Shown: positions 23,561 to 33,590, numbered from the stretch's first letter. The stretch is 35,362 nt of DNA from Acidobacteriota bacterium (GCA_023474345.1 JAMCXS010000007.1:1-35362), one strand, 5' to 3'. Program-made: numbers and translations. Notes: generated by a model from the letters alone, not told the origin.

Positions 23561-24592
23561 ATGAAGGAACAAATCCCGATAGGCGTTGCGCTGGTATTAA
23601 TTGGTAGCGTTTTGAACGGGAGTTTTGCTGTTCCCATGAAGCGCGCCTCTTCTTGGCGCTGGGAGAATATCTGGCTGGCTTACTCAGTCGTAGGCATGGT
23701 TCTTCTCCCGTGGATGTTTACGCTGGCAACAATCCCGCGATTAGCGGATGTCTATCACGGCGCGTCCTGGCATACCTTGTTGATGGTTCTCATTTTCGGG
23801 CTTGCCTCAGGAACAGGCTCCATGCTGTTCGGATTGGGTATCGCACGCCTGGGCCTGGCTTTGGGCTTCGCTCTTATCCTTGGGACTTCCGCTTCGCTGG
23901 GCTCTTTGCTTCCCATGGTTATCTTGCACCCGGAGCGCTTGCTCCGGCACGAAGGATACGCTTTGTTCGGCGGCACGCTCCTGGTCATCCTGGGCATTGT
24001 GTTTTGTTCGATCGCGGGCCAGAGGCGCGAGCGCGAAACGGGTGGCCAGGCGCAGGCCGAGGGCGGCTCCCGGCTTGCCGTCGGTTTGGTGATCTGCATC
24101 GCCTCTGGAATTCTCTCCGCGATGTTGAATTTTGCATTTCTGTTCGGGAAGGAATTGCAGGAGGGCGCCCTTTCCCGCGGAGCAAGCCCGAGCGTCTCCG
24201 CTAACGCCATCTGGGCACTCGCGATCACCGCGGGGTTTATAGCGAACGCCGGCTATTGTGTATATCTGCTGGGCAAGAATCGTTCCTGGAGCGCGTATTT
24301 CAGCACCCAGACCTCGCCCAAGGACTGGCTGGGCATCATTTTTATGGGACTGCTCTGGTTCGGTAGTGTGGTTTTTTACGGAATGGGCGCAGCTTGGCTG
24401 GGGGCGCTTGGCGGAATCATTGGCTGGCCTATCTACATGGCAATGATCATTGTCACCGCCTACCTTTGGGGAGTAATCACTGGAGAATGGAGAAAAGCGA
24501 GCCGCAAATCGTTTGCTTATGCATGTTCGGGTATAAGTACTCTCTTGATTGCAATTTATGTAATCTCGCTGGCGGCTAAACCTGTTTCTTAA
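23561..24592 (+). CDS. RhaT-type L-rhamnose/proton symporter
   Basis: This 343-residue membrane protein has about ten transmembrane helices. The N-terminal GVALVLIGSVLNGSFAVPMK and WRWENIWLAYSVVGMVLLPW are strongly reminiscent of the RhaT family (L-rhamnose-H+ symport), as are GIARLGLALGFALILGTSASLG and the C-terminal W..G..GG..GWP block. It should import a deoxy sugar released by the extracellular enzymes in this locus. The ATG follows GGAGGGACGAAGG. The closest transported sugar could be rhamnose, or another hexose or deoxyhexose. No rhamnose isomerase, kinase or aldolase genes are in the window. Confidence 0.85.
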   Translation: MKEQIPIGVALVLIGSVLNGSFAVPMKRASSWRWENIWLAYSVVGMVLLPWMFTLATIPRLADVYHGASWHTLLMVLIFGLASGTGSMLFGLGIARLGLALGFALILGTSASLGSLLPMVILHPERLLRHEGYALFGGTLLVILGIVFCSIAGQRRERETGGQAQAEGGSRLAVGLVICIASGILSAMLNFAFLFGKELQEGALSRGASPSVSANAIWALAITAGFIANAGYCVYLLGKNRSWSAYFSTQTSPKDWLGIIFMGLLWFGSVVFYGMGAAWLGALGGIIGWPIYMAMIIVTAYLWGVITGEWRKASRKSFAYACSGISTLLIAIYVISLAAKPVS

Positions 24593-24725
24593 AACGATGG
24601 GAAATCGTCCGGCGCGGTGACCGTGTTATTTCCGGGCAGCGAGGCAGCCGCTCACTTCAACAACTTGCCTGAATCTCATGGCTCAGAAAGCCTGAAAAAC
24701 ATATACCAATAAGGAGTTCAATCCA

Positions 24726-25751
24726 TTGAATAGCAGAGAGCGAGTCAAGCGCGCCATCCATTTTCAGAATCCTGACCGCGCGCCCATCTCACATGCCGTA
24801 CTCCCCGCCGCCCAGATTAAATACGGCGCGGCACTCGGCGAAATCTTGACGGAATTCCGCGAAGATTTCGGCTGGGACTACATGCAGGATCTTCCCCGGG
24901 AAGACTTTCCCGCCGTTTACAAGCAGGGAAGGAACACCGACGACTTTGGCACCGTTTGGTTCTCCGAGTGGCTAGGAGTGTGTGGTATCCCCATCGAATG
25001 GCCGATAGGAGATCTGAAACGTTACGAGGAGTACAAGTGGCCGGAGGTTTTCACCGCCGGACCTCCTTCGGGAAGGCTGTATAGCGGACACATGATGGGT
25101 TTCGATGATCGGTGGTATGCGCGAGGCGCCTGGATCACGTACTTTGAACAACTCCAACAGTTGCGTGGAATGCAAAACTTCCTGATGGATATTGCCACCG
25201 AATCGCGGGCCTTCTATCACTTGCTTGACGACCTGCTCGAATTCAACTTGCGTTGGATTAATAAATGGACCGCTCTCGAGTATGACGGCCTGCACTTCGC
25301 CGACGACTGGGGCGGCCAAATCGGTTTAATGATCAAGCCCGAAACCTGGCGGCGGATTTTTAAACCTCGCTATGCGGAAATGTTCAGGCGCGTCCGCGAG
25401 CGTGGCATGGACGTCTGGTATCACACCGATGGCCAGGTGCGTGACATCCTGGGGGATTTGATCGAGATTGGCGTTCAGGTTGTCAATTGCCAGGTGCCCG
25501 TCGTCGGCTACGAATGGATCTCCTCCAACCTTCGGGGACATGTGACGATACGCACCGATATTGACCGCCAGCGGGTCATGCCCTTTGGGTCGGCTACCGA
25601 AGTCCAGGAAGAGGTTCACCGGACCCTCGCAGCTTGTGGCTCTTCGAAGGGCGGCATCGTGGCCTGCGGGGAAATTGGGCCGGATGTTCCCCTGGAAAAT
25701 ATTCGCGCCATGTATGAGGCTTTTCGGACCTACGGCACTTACACGACGTAG
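24726..25751 (+). CDS. UroD-like (uroporphyrinogen decarboxylase family) protein, non-haem type
   Basis: The product has 341 residues and a TIM-barrel of the URO-D/MtaA superfamily. The TTG at 24726 is chosen for its AAGGAG at 24711-24716. NSRERVKRAIHFQNPDRAPI is the typical opening of the sugar-locus branch. The haem-pathway signature (RQAGRY) is missing. The H-x-C zinc pattern of methylcobalamin:CoM methyltransferases is replaced by H-T-D (WYHTDGQVRDIL). So it is probably neither a haem enzyme nor a classical corrinoid methyltransferase. Such proteins recur in glycan loci of Planctomycetes, Verrucomicrobia and Acidobacteria (recollection) with unknown function. It sits between the transporter and an FAD oxidoreductase, which suggests a role in converting the imported sugar or its derivative. 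Confidence 0.78.
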   Translation: MNSRERVKRAIHFQNPDRAPISHAVLPAAQIKYGAALGEILTEFREDFGWDYMQDLPREDFPAVYKQGRNTDDFGTVWFSEWLGVCGIPIEWPIGDLKRYEEYKWPEVFTAGPPSGRLYSGHMMGFDDRWYARGAWITYFEQLQQLRGMQNFLMDIATESRAFYHLLDDLLEFNLRWINKWTALEYDGLHFADDWGGQIGLMIKPETWRRIFKPRYAEMFRRVRERGMDVWYHTDGQVRDILGDLIEIGVQVVNCQVPVVGYEWISSNLRGHVTIRTDIDRQRVMPFGSATEVQEEVHRTLAACGSSKGGIVACGEIGPDVPLENIRAMYEAFRTYGTYTT

Positions 25752-25968
25752 ATTCGGGCCGCGAATTTTATTTGCCGAGCTCGCGCTGAACATACTGGTG
25801 GAGCATCGGTGGCGACGGTTTCGCAAGAAATGGACCGCCAGGCGTCAGCCGGAGAATTAAGGAGCCACCCAACATCGCGGCGGCCTTTATTGCGCTTCTA
25901 CGTAAACCTTGCCCTATTACAGGCGAGAGAGATTTCTTGATCATATTCGCTGGAACGGAGAAGAAATT

Positions 25969-27573
25969 ATGAATCGAAGGACATTTCTTTTGAGTTCTGC
26001 GATGGGTGCTGGCGGATTATTGTTTACTCCGACAGTTAATTCAGCGGAGCAGGGGCCTTCGGATGTCATTGTGTACGGCGGCACGGCTTCCGGCGTTGCC
26101 GCTGCCGTTGCGGCGGCCCGCCAGGGCGCGCGCGTTACCTTGCTTGAACCGGGGACTCACTTGGGCGGCATGGTGTCCGGAGGCCTGGGACATACTGACC
26201 ATGGAAACATAAAAACCATAGGCGGGATTTCGCTTGAATTCTTTCAGCGTGTGGGCCGTCACTACGGTCAACCAACTACCTGGAACTTCGAACCGCACGT
26301 GGCTGAAAGCGTATTCAAACGGATGGCAGCGGAGGCCAAAGTAGACGTCTTGTACCGGCACCGCTTGAAAGAGCATGGGGGCGTACGGAAGCGAGGCTTG
26401 CACATAACCGAGGTTGTTACGGAAAACGGGAGAGCATTCCCCGCCCGAGTGTTTATCGATGCGACTTATGGGGGTGATCTCCTTGCTCAAGCGGGAGCGT
26501 CATTTACCTGGGGGCGCGAGAGCCGGGAACAATACAACGAATCTTTTGCAGGCGTGCGGGCGGCGGACAAGTACGCGCACCACAGATTCGACGTGCCGGT
26601 TTCGGCCTACAATGCGCAGGGAAAACTATTGCCCAACATTTACCCTGGCCCGCGAGGAAAGATCGGCGCGGGAGACAAGAAGGTGCAGGCATACAATTTC
26701 CGGTTGTGTTTGACCAGGGAGCGAGACAACCAGGTTCCCATTCCTGAGCCCTCCCATTATGATCCGAAGCAGTATGCCCTGCTTGCGCGGCTTATCGCAG
26801 CCGATATAAAGAAAAATAGACGCCCTCCAACAATGCACCAGTTTATGATTATTTCTCCGCTCCCGAATGGAAAGACCGACATTAATAACAAAGGAGCATT
26901 TTCCACCGATTACATCAACGAGAGCTGGGATTACCCGATGGCCGGCTATCGACGCCGCGACGAGATGTGGCGTGAACACGCTGACTATACGGCAGGATTC
27001 TTCTATTTTCTCGCCCACGATCCGCAGGTTCCCGCTCAACTGCGGGACGAGGTTAAGCGATGGGGTCTTGCAAAGGACGAGTTTATTGACACGGATCATT
27101 GGCCGTTCCAGCTTTACGTGCGTGAGGCCCGGCGTCTGGTTGGCGACTTTGTAATGACGCAACACGATGCGCAAACCGCGTTAACGAAGCCGGATCCAAT
27201 CGGCATGGGCTCTTATAATATGGACTCGCATAACGTCCAGCGTTATGTCCAAAAAGATGGCACGGCACAGAACGAAGGTGATACGGAAGTGCCTAGTATT
27301 CCTTACCAGATATCATACCGTGTGCTTCTCCCGAAGTTCAGTGAATGCCGGAACCTTCTGGTACCGGTGTGCACCTCAGCTTCACACATAGGTTACGGAA
27401 CGCTTCGTCTGGAACCTGTCTACATGATCATGGGAGAGGCAGCGGGCGTCGCAGCGAAAATGGCCATCGAGCAAGGCAAGGACGTCCAAAAAATCGACAC
27501 GGGCGAGTTGACCCAAGAACTCAGGCGAAAAGGGACTGTAATGGAATTGCCCGATCCAAACACTCGAGGATGA
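25969..27573 (+). CDS. Tat-exported FAD-dependent oxidoreductase (FAD_oxidored type)
   Basis: The product has 534 residues. ATG 25969 is preferred over an upstream in-frame start at 25909, because it follows CGGAGAAG and opens a twin-arginine signal (NRRTFLLSSAMGAGG). Export after folding with FAD fits the Tat route. The dinucleotide-binding region is DVIVYGGTASGVAAAVAAA (residues 32-50), followed by the LGGMVSGGLGHTD block. The C-terminus contains YRVLLPKFSECRNLLVPVC, HIGYGTLRLEP and MIMGEAAGVAAKMA, all typical of PF12831. Substrate is unknown. Its place between the UroD-like gene and a GH2 enzyme suggests oxidation of a sugar or a sugar-linked group outside the cytoplasm. Confidence 0.85.
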   Translation: MNRRTFLLSSAMGAGGLLFTPTVNSAEQGPSDVIVYGGTASGVAAAVAAARQGARVTLLEPGTHLGGMVSGGLGHTDHGNIKTIGGISLEFFQRVGRHYGQPTTWNFEPHVAESVFKRMAAEAKVDVLYRHRLKEHGGVRKRGLHITEVVTENGRAFPARVFIDATYGGDLLAQAGASFTWGRESREQYNESFAGVRAADKYAHHRFDVPVSAYNAQGKLLPNIYPGPRGKIGAGDKKVQAYNFRLCLTRERDNQVPIPEPSHYDPKQYALLARLIAADIKKNRRPPTMHQFMIISPLPNGKTDINNKGAFSTDYINESWDYPMAGYRRRDEMWREHADYTAGFFYFLAHDPQVPAQLRDEVKRWGLAKDEFIDTDHWPFQLYVREARRLVGDFVMTQHDAQTALTKPDPIGMGSYNMDSHNVQRYVQKDGTAQNEGDTEVPSIPYQISYRVLLPKFSECRNLLVPVCTSASHIGYGTLRLEPVYMIMGEAAGVAAKMAIEQGKDVQKIDTGELTQELRRKGTVMELPDPNTRG

Positions 27574-27607
27574 TCTTCCTGGCCGGCTCTTGAAAGGGGT
27601 TACCCGT

Positions 27608-27683
27608 CATGCTGAGCACGACGAAGCATCTGCCGTTTATCTCCGGAAGCAAGTGGAACAGATCCTTCGCCGCTTTCAGGATG
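27608..27683. repeat. Degenerate palindromic intergenic repeat
   Basis: The 25-nt arms at 27608-27632 and 27659-27683 match in inverted orientation at 19 of 25 positions, around a 26-nt centre. The core CATCCTGAAAGCGGCGAAGG (from the right arm, reverse complement) resembles the widespread 'GTCATCCTGAGCGCAGCGAAGG'-like intergenic repeats that I recall from many soil bacteria. It lies between the FAD oxidoreductase and GH2 genes. It could fold into a long hairpin in the transcript. Confidence 0.55.
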
Positions 27684-27820
27684 GCGTCGTTTTGGTTGTC
27701 GCCTCCTATGCAAAACGGCGTAGCGGCCCATTGAGATCCGCAAAACAGATTGGCAACTTATCGTTGCAGAGCGTGCTGTCCCCATAATGTGCAATCCTCA
27801 TGATGCGGAGGAATCGCAAA

Positions 27821-30721
27821 ATGAAATGCTCTCCATCCTGGCTTACCCGATGTGCTTTGATTCCCTTAGTAATGTTGACCTGTGCTGCTGATGTCGGGTT
27901 TGGAGCCCGGCGGCTCCCGCAGCCAACTCCGACGGTTGTAAATCCTGTCTTTCGATCGAAGATACGGGGCTTCGTGTCTTTGGACGGGGAATGGCAGTTT
28001 GCGCTGGATCCTGGAGGAATTGGGGAAAGAGACCGATGGTTTGCTACCGATGCGCCTTATTCAGGCACTATTCGAGTCCCTGGAACCTGGGAGGCTCAGG
28101 GTGTCGGCCAGCCGGGACTGAGTCACCCGACACATATTGAGGGCTACCCTATCCCTCTGCGCAGCGAATACGTTGGTGACGCCTGGTACCGAAAAGTGTT
28201 CCGGGTACCGCAAGGATGGGCCGGCAAGCGGGTGTGGCTGAAAATCGGTGCCGTTAATTCCGAGGGATGGTTCTGGGTTAATGGAACTTACCTTGGATTT
28301 ATCAACCGTTACTGCGGCGCTTATAAGTTTGACATCACAGCGCTTGCCAAGGTGGGGCGCGAAAATACCGTCGTGGTTCGTGTCAGTAATAAGGTCAAGA
28401 GCCATAAGGGACTGTTGAACTGGCTGGATCAGTTTGGCGGTTTATACCGCAGCGTTGAGGTCGAGGCTACTTCTCCGGTTTACATTGACGATGTATGGGC
28501 GCGCCCTAATTTTGACGAGCGCCGGGCTGATTTCATAGTGACATTGTTCGCGCCAGAGCCAAAGCCCGTGTACGCGAACTACCGGCTTGTGATCAAGGCG
28601 TTGACCCTGCCTGCTGGCCAAATTGCAGGCCAAGCAGAGCTTTCATTAAACGAGATTTCAGATACGGGCACTCGGGTCAATGTGCCGGTTACTCTGAACC
28701 CCTTCCGGCCTTGGAGCCCTGCTCACCCCGACCTCTATAAAGGAGAAGTAATTCTCGAGCGCAACGGGCGGGCGATTGACAGTTGGCCAACGCGCTTTGG
28801 GGTCAGGAAGATTGTACGGCGAGGCAATGAGATCTATCTGAATGGTAAGAAAATCTTCCTGCGAGGTTTTGGTGACGACTACGTCTATCCTTTGACGATT
28901 GCCTCTCCGCCTTCGCGCGCCGTGCACGTGCGAGATTTGGAACTTGCCAAGGCCTATGGCTTTAATTATGTCCGCTTGCACACGCACGTGGAGACCCCTG
29001 AATACTTCCAAGCGGCTGATGAAGTCGGCATTATGATTCAGCCTGCTCTACCGTACGAAGGAGACCGGCCGGCCACAAGGGACGGATGTTACGCTCCTCT
29101 CGACGATTTAAATGAACTCATCCATCAGTACCGGCGTTACGTATCGTTGACCACGTATTGCATGGGGAATGAGGGTTGGCACTATCAGGAGTTTCGCGCT
29201 CCGCTATACCGTTTTGCGAAGCTTCTTGACCCCACCCGGTTGGTCTACGCAGAAGATGGGACCGATATCGCATACGAAGGCATTTCCGATCTGAGCGGAG
29301 GCCCTACAGGTCGAACTCCCGTGAAAGCTGATGAGATCCACGGTGATATGCCAGTCATCCTGCATGAATACCTTAATCTGAGCGGCCCGCCCGATTATCG
29401 CCTGGCAAAATTGTTTACGGGCGCAGAAGCGCCGCCGTATAGCGGAAGTCTTCATGGGCCCGGTTTTGATCTTAATGTTCCCAAGCAGCTCTTTGTCAAT
29501 ACCGAGCCTGAACCTCTCAGCACGGGTAGAACCACCTTGGGGATAAGCCCATCGCTTGCCGAGCGCGTTATCTTGGGCGGCCAGCAATTGCAGTCCATAT
29601 ACCAAAAGCTCGGTATTGAACGGGCGCGGGCCACGCCCGGAGTGAGAGGTTATGATTACTGGACGATTGTTGATGTCAACGCGCTGATGCCTCAGGGGCT
29701 GCTCAATATGTTCTGGCAGCCCAAGCAAAGCACCCCGCGTTACTTCCGGGAGTTTAATAGCCCTGCCGTGTTGCTTCTGCCTGATTTGTCGCCGTACGGG
29801 AAAGACCGGATTTATACATCTGGGGAGAAAGTATCGTATCGAAGTGAGTGTTCGAATTATTCCCCCAGCGCCATCAAGAACGCGACTGTCTCCTGGATCG
29901 CAGAGGCAGAGGGCAAAGTCTGTGCGCAGGGAAAACTTGAAAATGTCAACGTTCCACAGGGAGCGACCGGCCGGCTGGGACGGATAGAGTTTAATTTGCC
30001 TGAAGTCGAGCGGCCGGTGGAAATTGTATTGCACGTTAAGATCGACAACCTTGGTATCAAAAACCAATGGGGCTTCTTCTGCTTTCCGGCAAAGTGGAGG
30101 CACGCGCGCGTAAGACAGGCTTGGGCTTCGAGGCCGGTTTACGACAAATTGCATACGATTTATCACGGTTTGAGGCTGGCCGGTCCAAGTCTGGCCCGCA
30201 CAAAGCGTGGGGCGAATGAATTATTGATAACCGAAAACCTGGGCCCGCGGGAACTCGATATCTTGAAGTCAGGCGGCTCAGTATTGCTTTTGGGACTGCA
30301 GAATTTTTCACCTTTGCAGCCGGGCATTTGGCTCGGGTGGTGGGGCCCCAATAATCAACGTGGGACCGCAATGGCAGACAGCCCGGCTTTCGGCAGCTTT
30401 CCAACCGAAGGTGGAGTGCCGTCATTCGCGATTTTCCGCATTATTCATGATGCAGTCCCCTTAAAAGGAGATTTAGTTAACCACGTAGACCCGTTGATGG
30501 TCACTTTAAGCCGCAATGGGTATTCAATGAGTGTGTTTCAGTGCCGGGTTGGTTCGGGCAAGCTGTTCGCCAGCGGATTGGATTTGTTGTCCGGCAGGCC
30601 GGAGGGCGCATACTTGCTCGACCAGTTCATTAGGTATGTTCAATCAGACCAATTCCAGCCGCAAAACGTGCTCGCTCCCGAGCAGTTCCAAGTTGTGGTA
30701 CGTTCTATGGGAAACCGCTAA
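27821..30721 (+). CDS. Secreted glycoside hydrolase family 2-type enzyme
   Basis: The product has 966 residues from ATG 27821, chosen because GGAGG (27807-27811) lies 9 nt before it. Two in-frame ATGs at 27800 and 27803 lack this. Residues 1-28 are a signal peptide (KCSPSWLTR and a hydrophobic core). A jelly-roll sugar-binding domain follows (SLDGEWQFALDPGG, RVPGTWEAQG, WYRKVFRVP, GWFWVNGTYLG), then an Ig-like domain (YIDDVWARPNF) and the TIM barrel (YLNGKKIFLRGF, FNYVRLHTHVETPEYFQAAD). The acid/base is E451 in YCMGNEGW and the likely nucleophile is E516 in VILHEYLN, the usual family 2 pair. The C-terminal ~300 residues are extra beta domains. The sugar it cleaves (galactose, glucuronate, mannose, rhamnose-linked) cannot be read off. 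It ends the carbohydrate locus. Confidence 0.85.
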   Translation: MKCSPSWLTRCALIPLVMLTCAADVGFGARRLPQPTPTVVNPVFRSKIRGFVSLDGEWQFALDPGGIGERDRWFATDAPYSGTIRVPGTWEAQGVGQPGLSHPTHIEGYPIPLRSEYVGDAWYRKVFRVPQGWAGKRVWLKIGAVNSEGWFWVNGTYLGFINRYCGAYKFDITALAKVGRENTVVVRVSNKVKSHKGLLNWLDQFGGLYRSVEVEATSPVYIDDVWARPNFDERRADFIVTLFAPEPKPVYANYRLVIKALTLPAGQIAGQAELSLNEISDTGTRVNVPVTLNPFRPWSPAHPDLYKGEVILERNGRAIDSWPTRFGVRKIVRRGNEIYLNGKKIFLRGFGDDYVYPLTIASPPSRAVHVRDLELAKAYGFNYVRLHTHVETPEYFQAADEVGIMIQPALPYEGDRPATRDGCYAPLDDLNELIHQYRRYVSLTTYCMGNEGWHYQEFRAPLYRFAKLLDPTRLVYAEDGTDIAYEGISDLSGGPTGRTPVKADEIHGDMPVILHEYLNLSGPPDYRLAKLFTGAEAPPYSGSLHGPGFDLNVPKQLFVNTEPEPLSTGRTTLGISPSLAERVILGGQQLQSIYQKLGIERARATPGVRGYDYWTIVDVNALMPQGLLNMFWQPKQSTPRYFREFNSPAVLLLPDLSPYGKDRIYTSGEKVSYRSECSNYSPSAIKNATVSWIAEAEGKVCAQGKLENVNVPQGATGRLGRIEFNLPEVERPVEIVLHVKIDNLGIKNQWGFFCFPAKWRHARVRQAWASRPVYDKLHTIYHGLRLAGPSLARTKRGANELLITENLGPRELDILKSGGSVLLLGLQNFSPLQPGIWLGWWGPNNQRGTAMADSPAFGSFPTEGGVPSFAIFRIIHDAVPLKGDLVNHVDPLMVTLSRNGYSMSVFQCRVGSGKLFASGLDLLSGRPEGAYLLDQFIRYVQSDQFQPQNVLAPEQFQVVVRSMGNR

Positions 30722-31072
30722 CGGGTTCGGTTGAACAAACATTTCGGCTGGCCTCCCTAAGGGCTCGTATTCCGTTGTCCGCTGTTTTGCACGTTCGAGC
30801 TTTTTTCCGGTAACCGTAAAGAGCGGGACGCTCTGCCGGAGCAAGATGTGAAAACGAAGAGAGGATCGGCGCAACTTCACCTTTACAAATTTGCCTCGTG
30901 TACCTTTCCATCGCCAGTCGTTCCGTAAAATCTGTTGCTCAGTCTACTCGGACATGTTAAATTTTCATAGGGTTCGAGATTAAGACCTTGTGGCTAAATC
31001 CCCCCATTTATACTGCTCCGCGAGCCATTTCTTGGGCAGGTTCCTGTCCGGTACAGGCAAGCCGAAAGTGCC
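30722..31072 (+). promoter_or_regulatory. Upstream region of lepA; weak promoter candidate
   Basis: No gene is visible in these 351 nt. Near the downstream end, TTGTGG (30988-30993) and TATACT (31009-31014) are 15 nt apart, about 58 nt before the lepA start, and could be a promoter of low match to the sigma-70 pattern. A small GAGCG...CGCTC hairpin lies around 30820-30835. Confidence 0.25.
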
Positions 31073-32875
31073 ATGACGGAAGCGCGTTACATTCGTAACT
31101 TTTCAATTGTCGCCCACATCGACCACGGCAAATCCACGTTGGCGGACCGCCTGCTGGAGCTGACCGGAACGGTTGCTAAGCGGAACATGGCGGAGCAGCT
31201 TCTCGATTCGATGGATTTGGAACGCGAGCGCGGGATCACCATCAAGGCGCATTCGGTCCGGCTGATTTATAAAGCGCGTGACGGGCACGAATATCAATTG
31301 AACTTGATCGATACTCCGGGTCACGTGGATTTTTCCTACGAAGTTTCGCGAAGCCTCTCAGCCTGCGAAGGAGTTCTACTCGTCATTGATGCCTCACAGG
31401 GGGTTGAGGCGCAGACGCTGGCGAACGCTCAGCTTGCCATGAACAATAACCTTGCCATCGTTCCCGTGATCAACAAGATTGACCTCCCCGGCGCTGACAT
31501 TGAGGGAACGCGTCACCAAATCGAGCAGGCGCTTGCCATTGATTCGAGCGAGGCGCTCCTGATCAGCGCCAAGCAGGGAACCGGCATTGAGGAATTGCTG
31601 GAAGGAATTGTGAGCAGGATTCCTGCGCCCGTCGGCTCGCCGGAAGCCCCCTTGCAGGCTCTAATCTTCGATTCCTGGTTTGACAGCTACCGAGGCGTTG
31701 TGGTGCTGGCGCGCGTCATGCAAGGAACTTTGGTGGCGGGCACTCGCATCCGGCTTTGGTCGAACGGCCAGGTTTATACCGTGGAAGAAGTTGGAATCCT
31801 TACGCCGCAGGCCACGCGGGTGGAGGGCCTGCACGCGGGCGAAGTCGGTTTTGTAATCGCCAACATCAAGCGCGTGGCCGACACGCGGATTGGTGACACG
31901 ATTACCGACGACGATCGCCCTGCCGCGGAGCCGCTCCCGGGTTTTCAGGAAATCAAGCCCATGGTGTTTGCCGGACTTTATCCCGTGGAGGCCAGTGAGT
32001 ATGAATCGCTTCGGGACGCGCTGGAAAAGTTGCGCTTGAACGATTCGTCCTTGTTCTACGAGCCGGAAAACTCCGCCGCGCTGGGTTTTGGCTTTCGTTG
32101 CGGCTTCCTCGGCCTTTTGCACATGGAGATCATCCAGGAGAGGCTCGAGCGCGAGTTCCAGCTCAACCTTATCACCACCGCTCCGGGCGTCCGTTATCGT
32201 GTCACCACAAAAGATGGTCAGGAGATCGAAGTCGATAACCCCAGCAAATTCCCTGCGGCGGGCGAAATCGCCAAAATCGACGAACCGGTCATCACCGCTC
32301 TTATTTTGACCCAGGATGATTATCTGGGCGGCATTCTGGCGCTGGTGGAAGAGAAGCGCGGCATTCAGAAGGGGTTCGAGTACGTTTCACCGCACCGCGT
32401 CCTGTTGACTTATGAGTTGCCGCTGAACGAAATCGTTCTGGATTTCTACGATCGCTTAAAGTCTGTGTCGCGCGGCTACGCTTCTCTCGATTACCATTTC
32501 TCAGGTTACTGGGAGTCGAACCTGGTCAAGGTGGACCTGCTGGTGGCCGGTGAAGCGGTGGACGCGCTTTCCTTCATTTGCCATCGCGACCAAGCTTATG
32601 CGCGCGCCCGTTCGCTTTGCGAGAAAATGCGCAAATTGATCCCGCGCCAGCTCTTTGAAGTGGCCATTCAAGCCTCGATCGGCGCCAAAATTATTGCCCG
32701 TGAGAACGTTCCCGCCATGAGGAAAAACGTTCTTGCCAAGTGCTACGGCGGCGATATCACGCGTAAGCGCAAGCTTCTGGAAAAACAGAAGGAAGGGAAG
32801 CGCCGCATGAAGCGCGTGGGGAGAGTCGATATCCCGCAGGAAGCTTTCCTTGCCGTGCTTAAAGTGAACGAGTAA
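31073..32875 (+). CDS. lepA: Elongation factor 4 (back-translocating GTPase LepA)
   Basis: LepA is a ribosome-associated GTPase involved in translation and initiation fidelity. The 600-residue length is standard. G1 [14 protein letters not shown], the switch region [11 protein letters not shown]3 [12 protein letters not shown] and G4 NKIDLPGAD are all intact. The C-terminal LepA-specific block is present ([20 protein letters not shown] and [18 protein letters not shown]). The start ATG lacks a strong ribosome binding site. A separate gene follows 74 nt later in the same direction. Confidence 0.98.
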   Translation: MTEARYIRNFSIVAHIDHGKSTLADRLLELTGTVAKRNMAEQLLDSMDLERERGITIKAHSVRLIYKARDGHEYQLNLIDTPGHVDFSYEVSRSLSACEGVLLVIDASQGVEAQTLANAQLAMNNNLAIVPVINKIDLPGADIEGTRHQIEQALAIDSSEALLISAKQGTGIEELLEGIVSRIPAPVGSPEAPLQALIFDSWFDSYRGVVVLARVMQGTLVAGTRIRLWSNGQVYTVEEVGILTPQATRVEGLHAGEVGFVIANIKRVADTRIGDTITDDDRPAAEPLPGFQEIKPMVFAGLYPVEASEYESLRDALEKLRLNDSSLFYEPENSAALGFGFRCGFLGLLHMEIIQERLEREFQLNLITTAPGVRYRVTTKDGQEIEVDNPSKFPAAGEIAKIDEPVITALILTQDDYLGGILALVEEKRGIQKGFEYVSPHRVLLTYELPLNEIVLDFYDRLKSVSRGYASLDYHFSGYWESNLVKVDLLVAGEAVDALSFICHRDQAYARARSLCEKMRKLIPRQLFEVAIQASIGAKIIARENVPAMRKNVLAKCYGGDITRKRKLLEKQKEGKRRMKRVGRVDIPQEAFLAVLKVNE

Positions 32876-32949
32876 CTTCCCGTTCCGAAAATCACTGCGT
32901 ATTTTCTTTCGTCGGCGTTACAATTTCCTAAACTATTGCGGAGCGCGAG

Positions 32950-33432
32950 ATGGAACTCAAAACCGTCAAGATCGATAAACCAGCCGACATGAACTTGATC
33001 CTCGGCCAGTCCCACTTTATCAAGACTGTCGAAGACCTTTACGAGGCGATTGTCCAAGCTGTACCCGGAATCCAATTTGGCATCGGCTTCTGCGAGTCTT
33101 CCGGGCCGGCGCTGGTCCGCTGGGCCGGCAATGAGCCGAACCTGATAAGGCTCGCCCAGGAGAATGCGCTGGCTCTTGCCTGCGGCCACTCGTTCATCAT
33201 CTTTATGGAAAAGGGCTACCCCATTAACATTCTCAATGCCGTCAAGAACGTTCCGGAAGTCTGCCGGATCTTTTGCGCTACGGCCAATCCTGTGGAAGTA
33301 ATCGTCGCGGAAACCGACCAGGGCCGCGGCATCCTGGGCGTCATCGACGGAGTAAAAGCCAAAGGCGTCGAAACCGAAGCCGACATCAAGGTACGCAAAG
33401 ATTTTCTGCGCAAGATCGGCTACAAACTGTAG
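32950..33432 (+). CDS. Adenosine-specific kinase (PF04008-type)
   Basis: The product has 160 residues and matches the adenosine-specific kinase family known best from archaeal structural work. It opens with [20 protein letters not shown], continues with [14 protein letters not shown], then [21 protein letters not shown]-like [35 protein letters not shown] and [16 protein letters not shown]. The family has been reported to bind adenosine or AMP, but its physiological role is not established. It follows lepA by 74 nt, and no functional link is evident. No signal peptide or membrane segment is seen. Confidence 0.85.
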   Translation: MELKTVKIDKPADMNLILGQSHFIKTVEDLYEAIVQAVPGIQFGIGFCESSGPALVRWAGNEPNLIRLAQENALALACGHSFIIFMEKGYPINILNAVKNVPEVCRIFCATANPVEVIVAETDQGRGILGVIDGVKAKGVETEADIKVRKDFLRKIGYKL

Positions 33433-33590
33433 CCTGAGTCTTCAGATCGGCGGCTTTTCAGGATTCGCGTCGCCGGGTCAATCAAAGGCTATTGCCCGTT
33501 GTTAGTACGCTTTTCTGCAAAGCTTTCCCCTTTCCATCGAGGCTGGCGTGCCTTATCCCGCAAGACGCTTATGCTACGCTAAGGGGTGAG

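Noticed and set aside
24726-25751. hemE (uroporphyrinogen decarboxylase of haem synthesis)
   Set aside because: The RQAGRY signature is absent, and the gene lies in a sugar locus without other haem genes.
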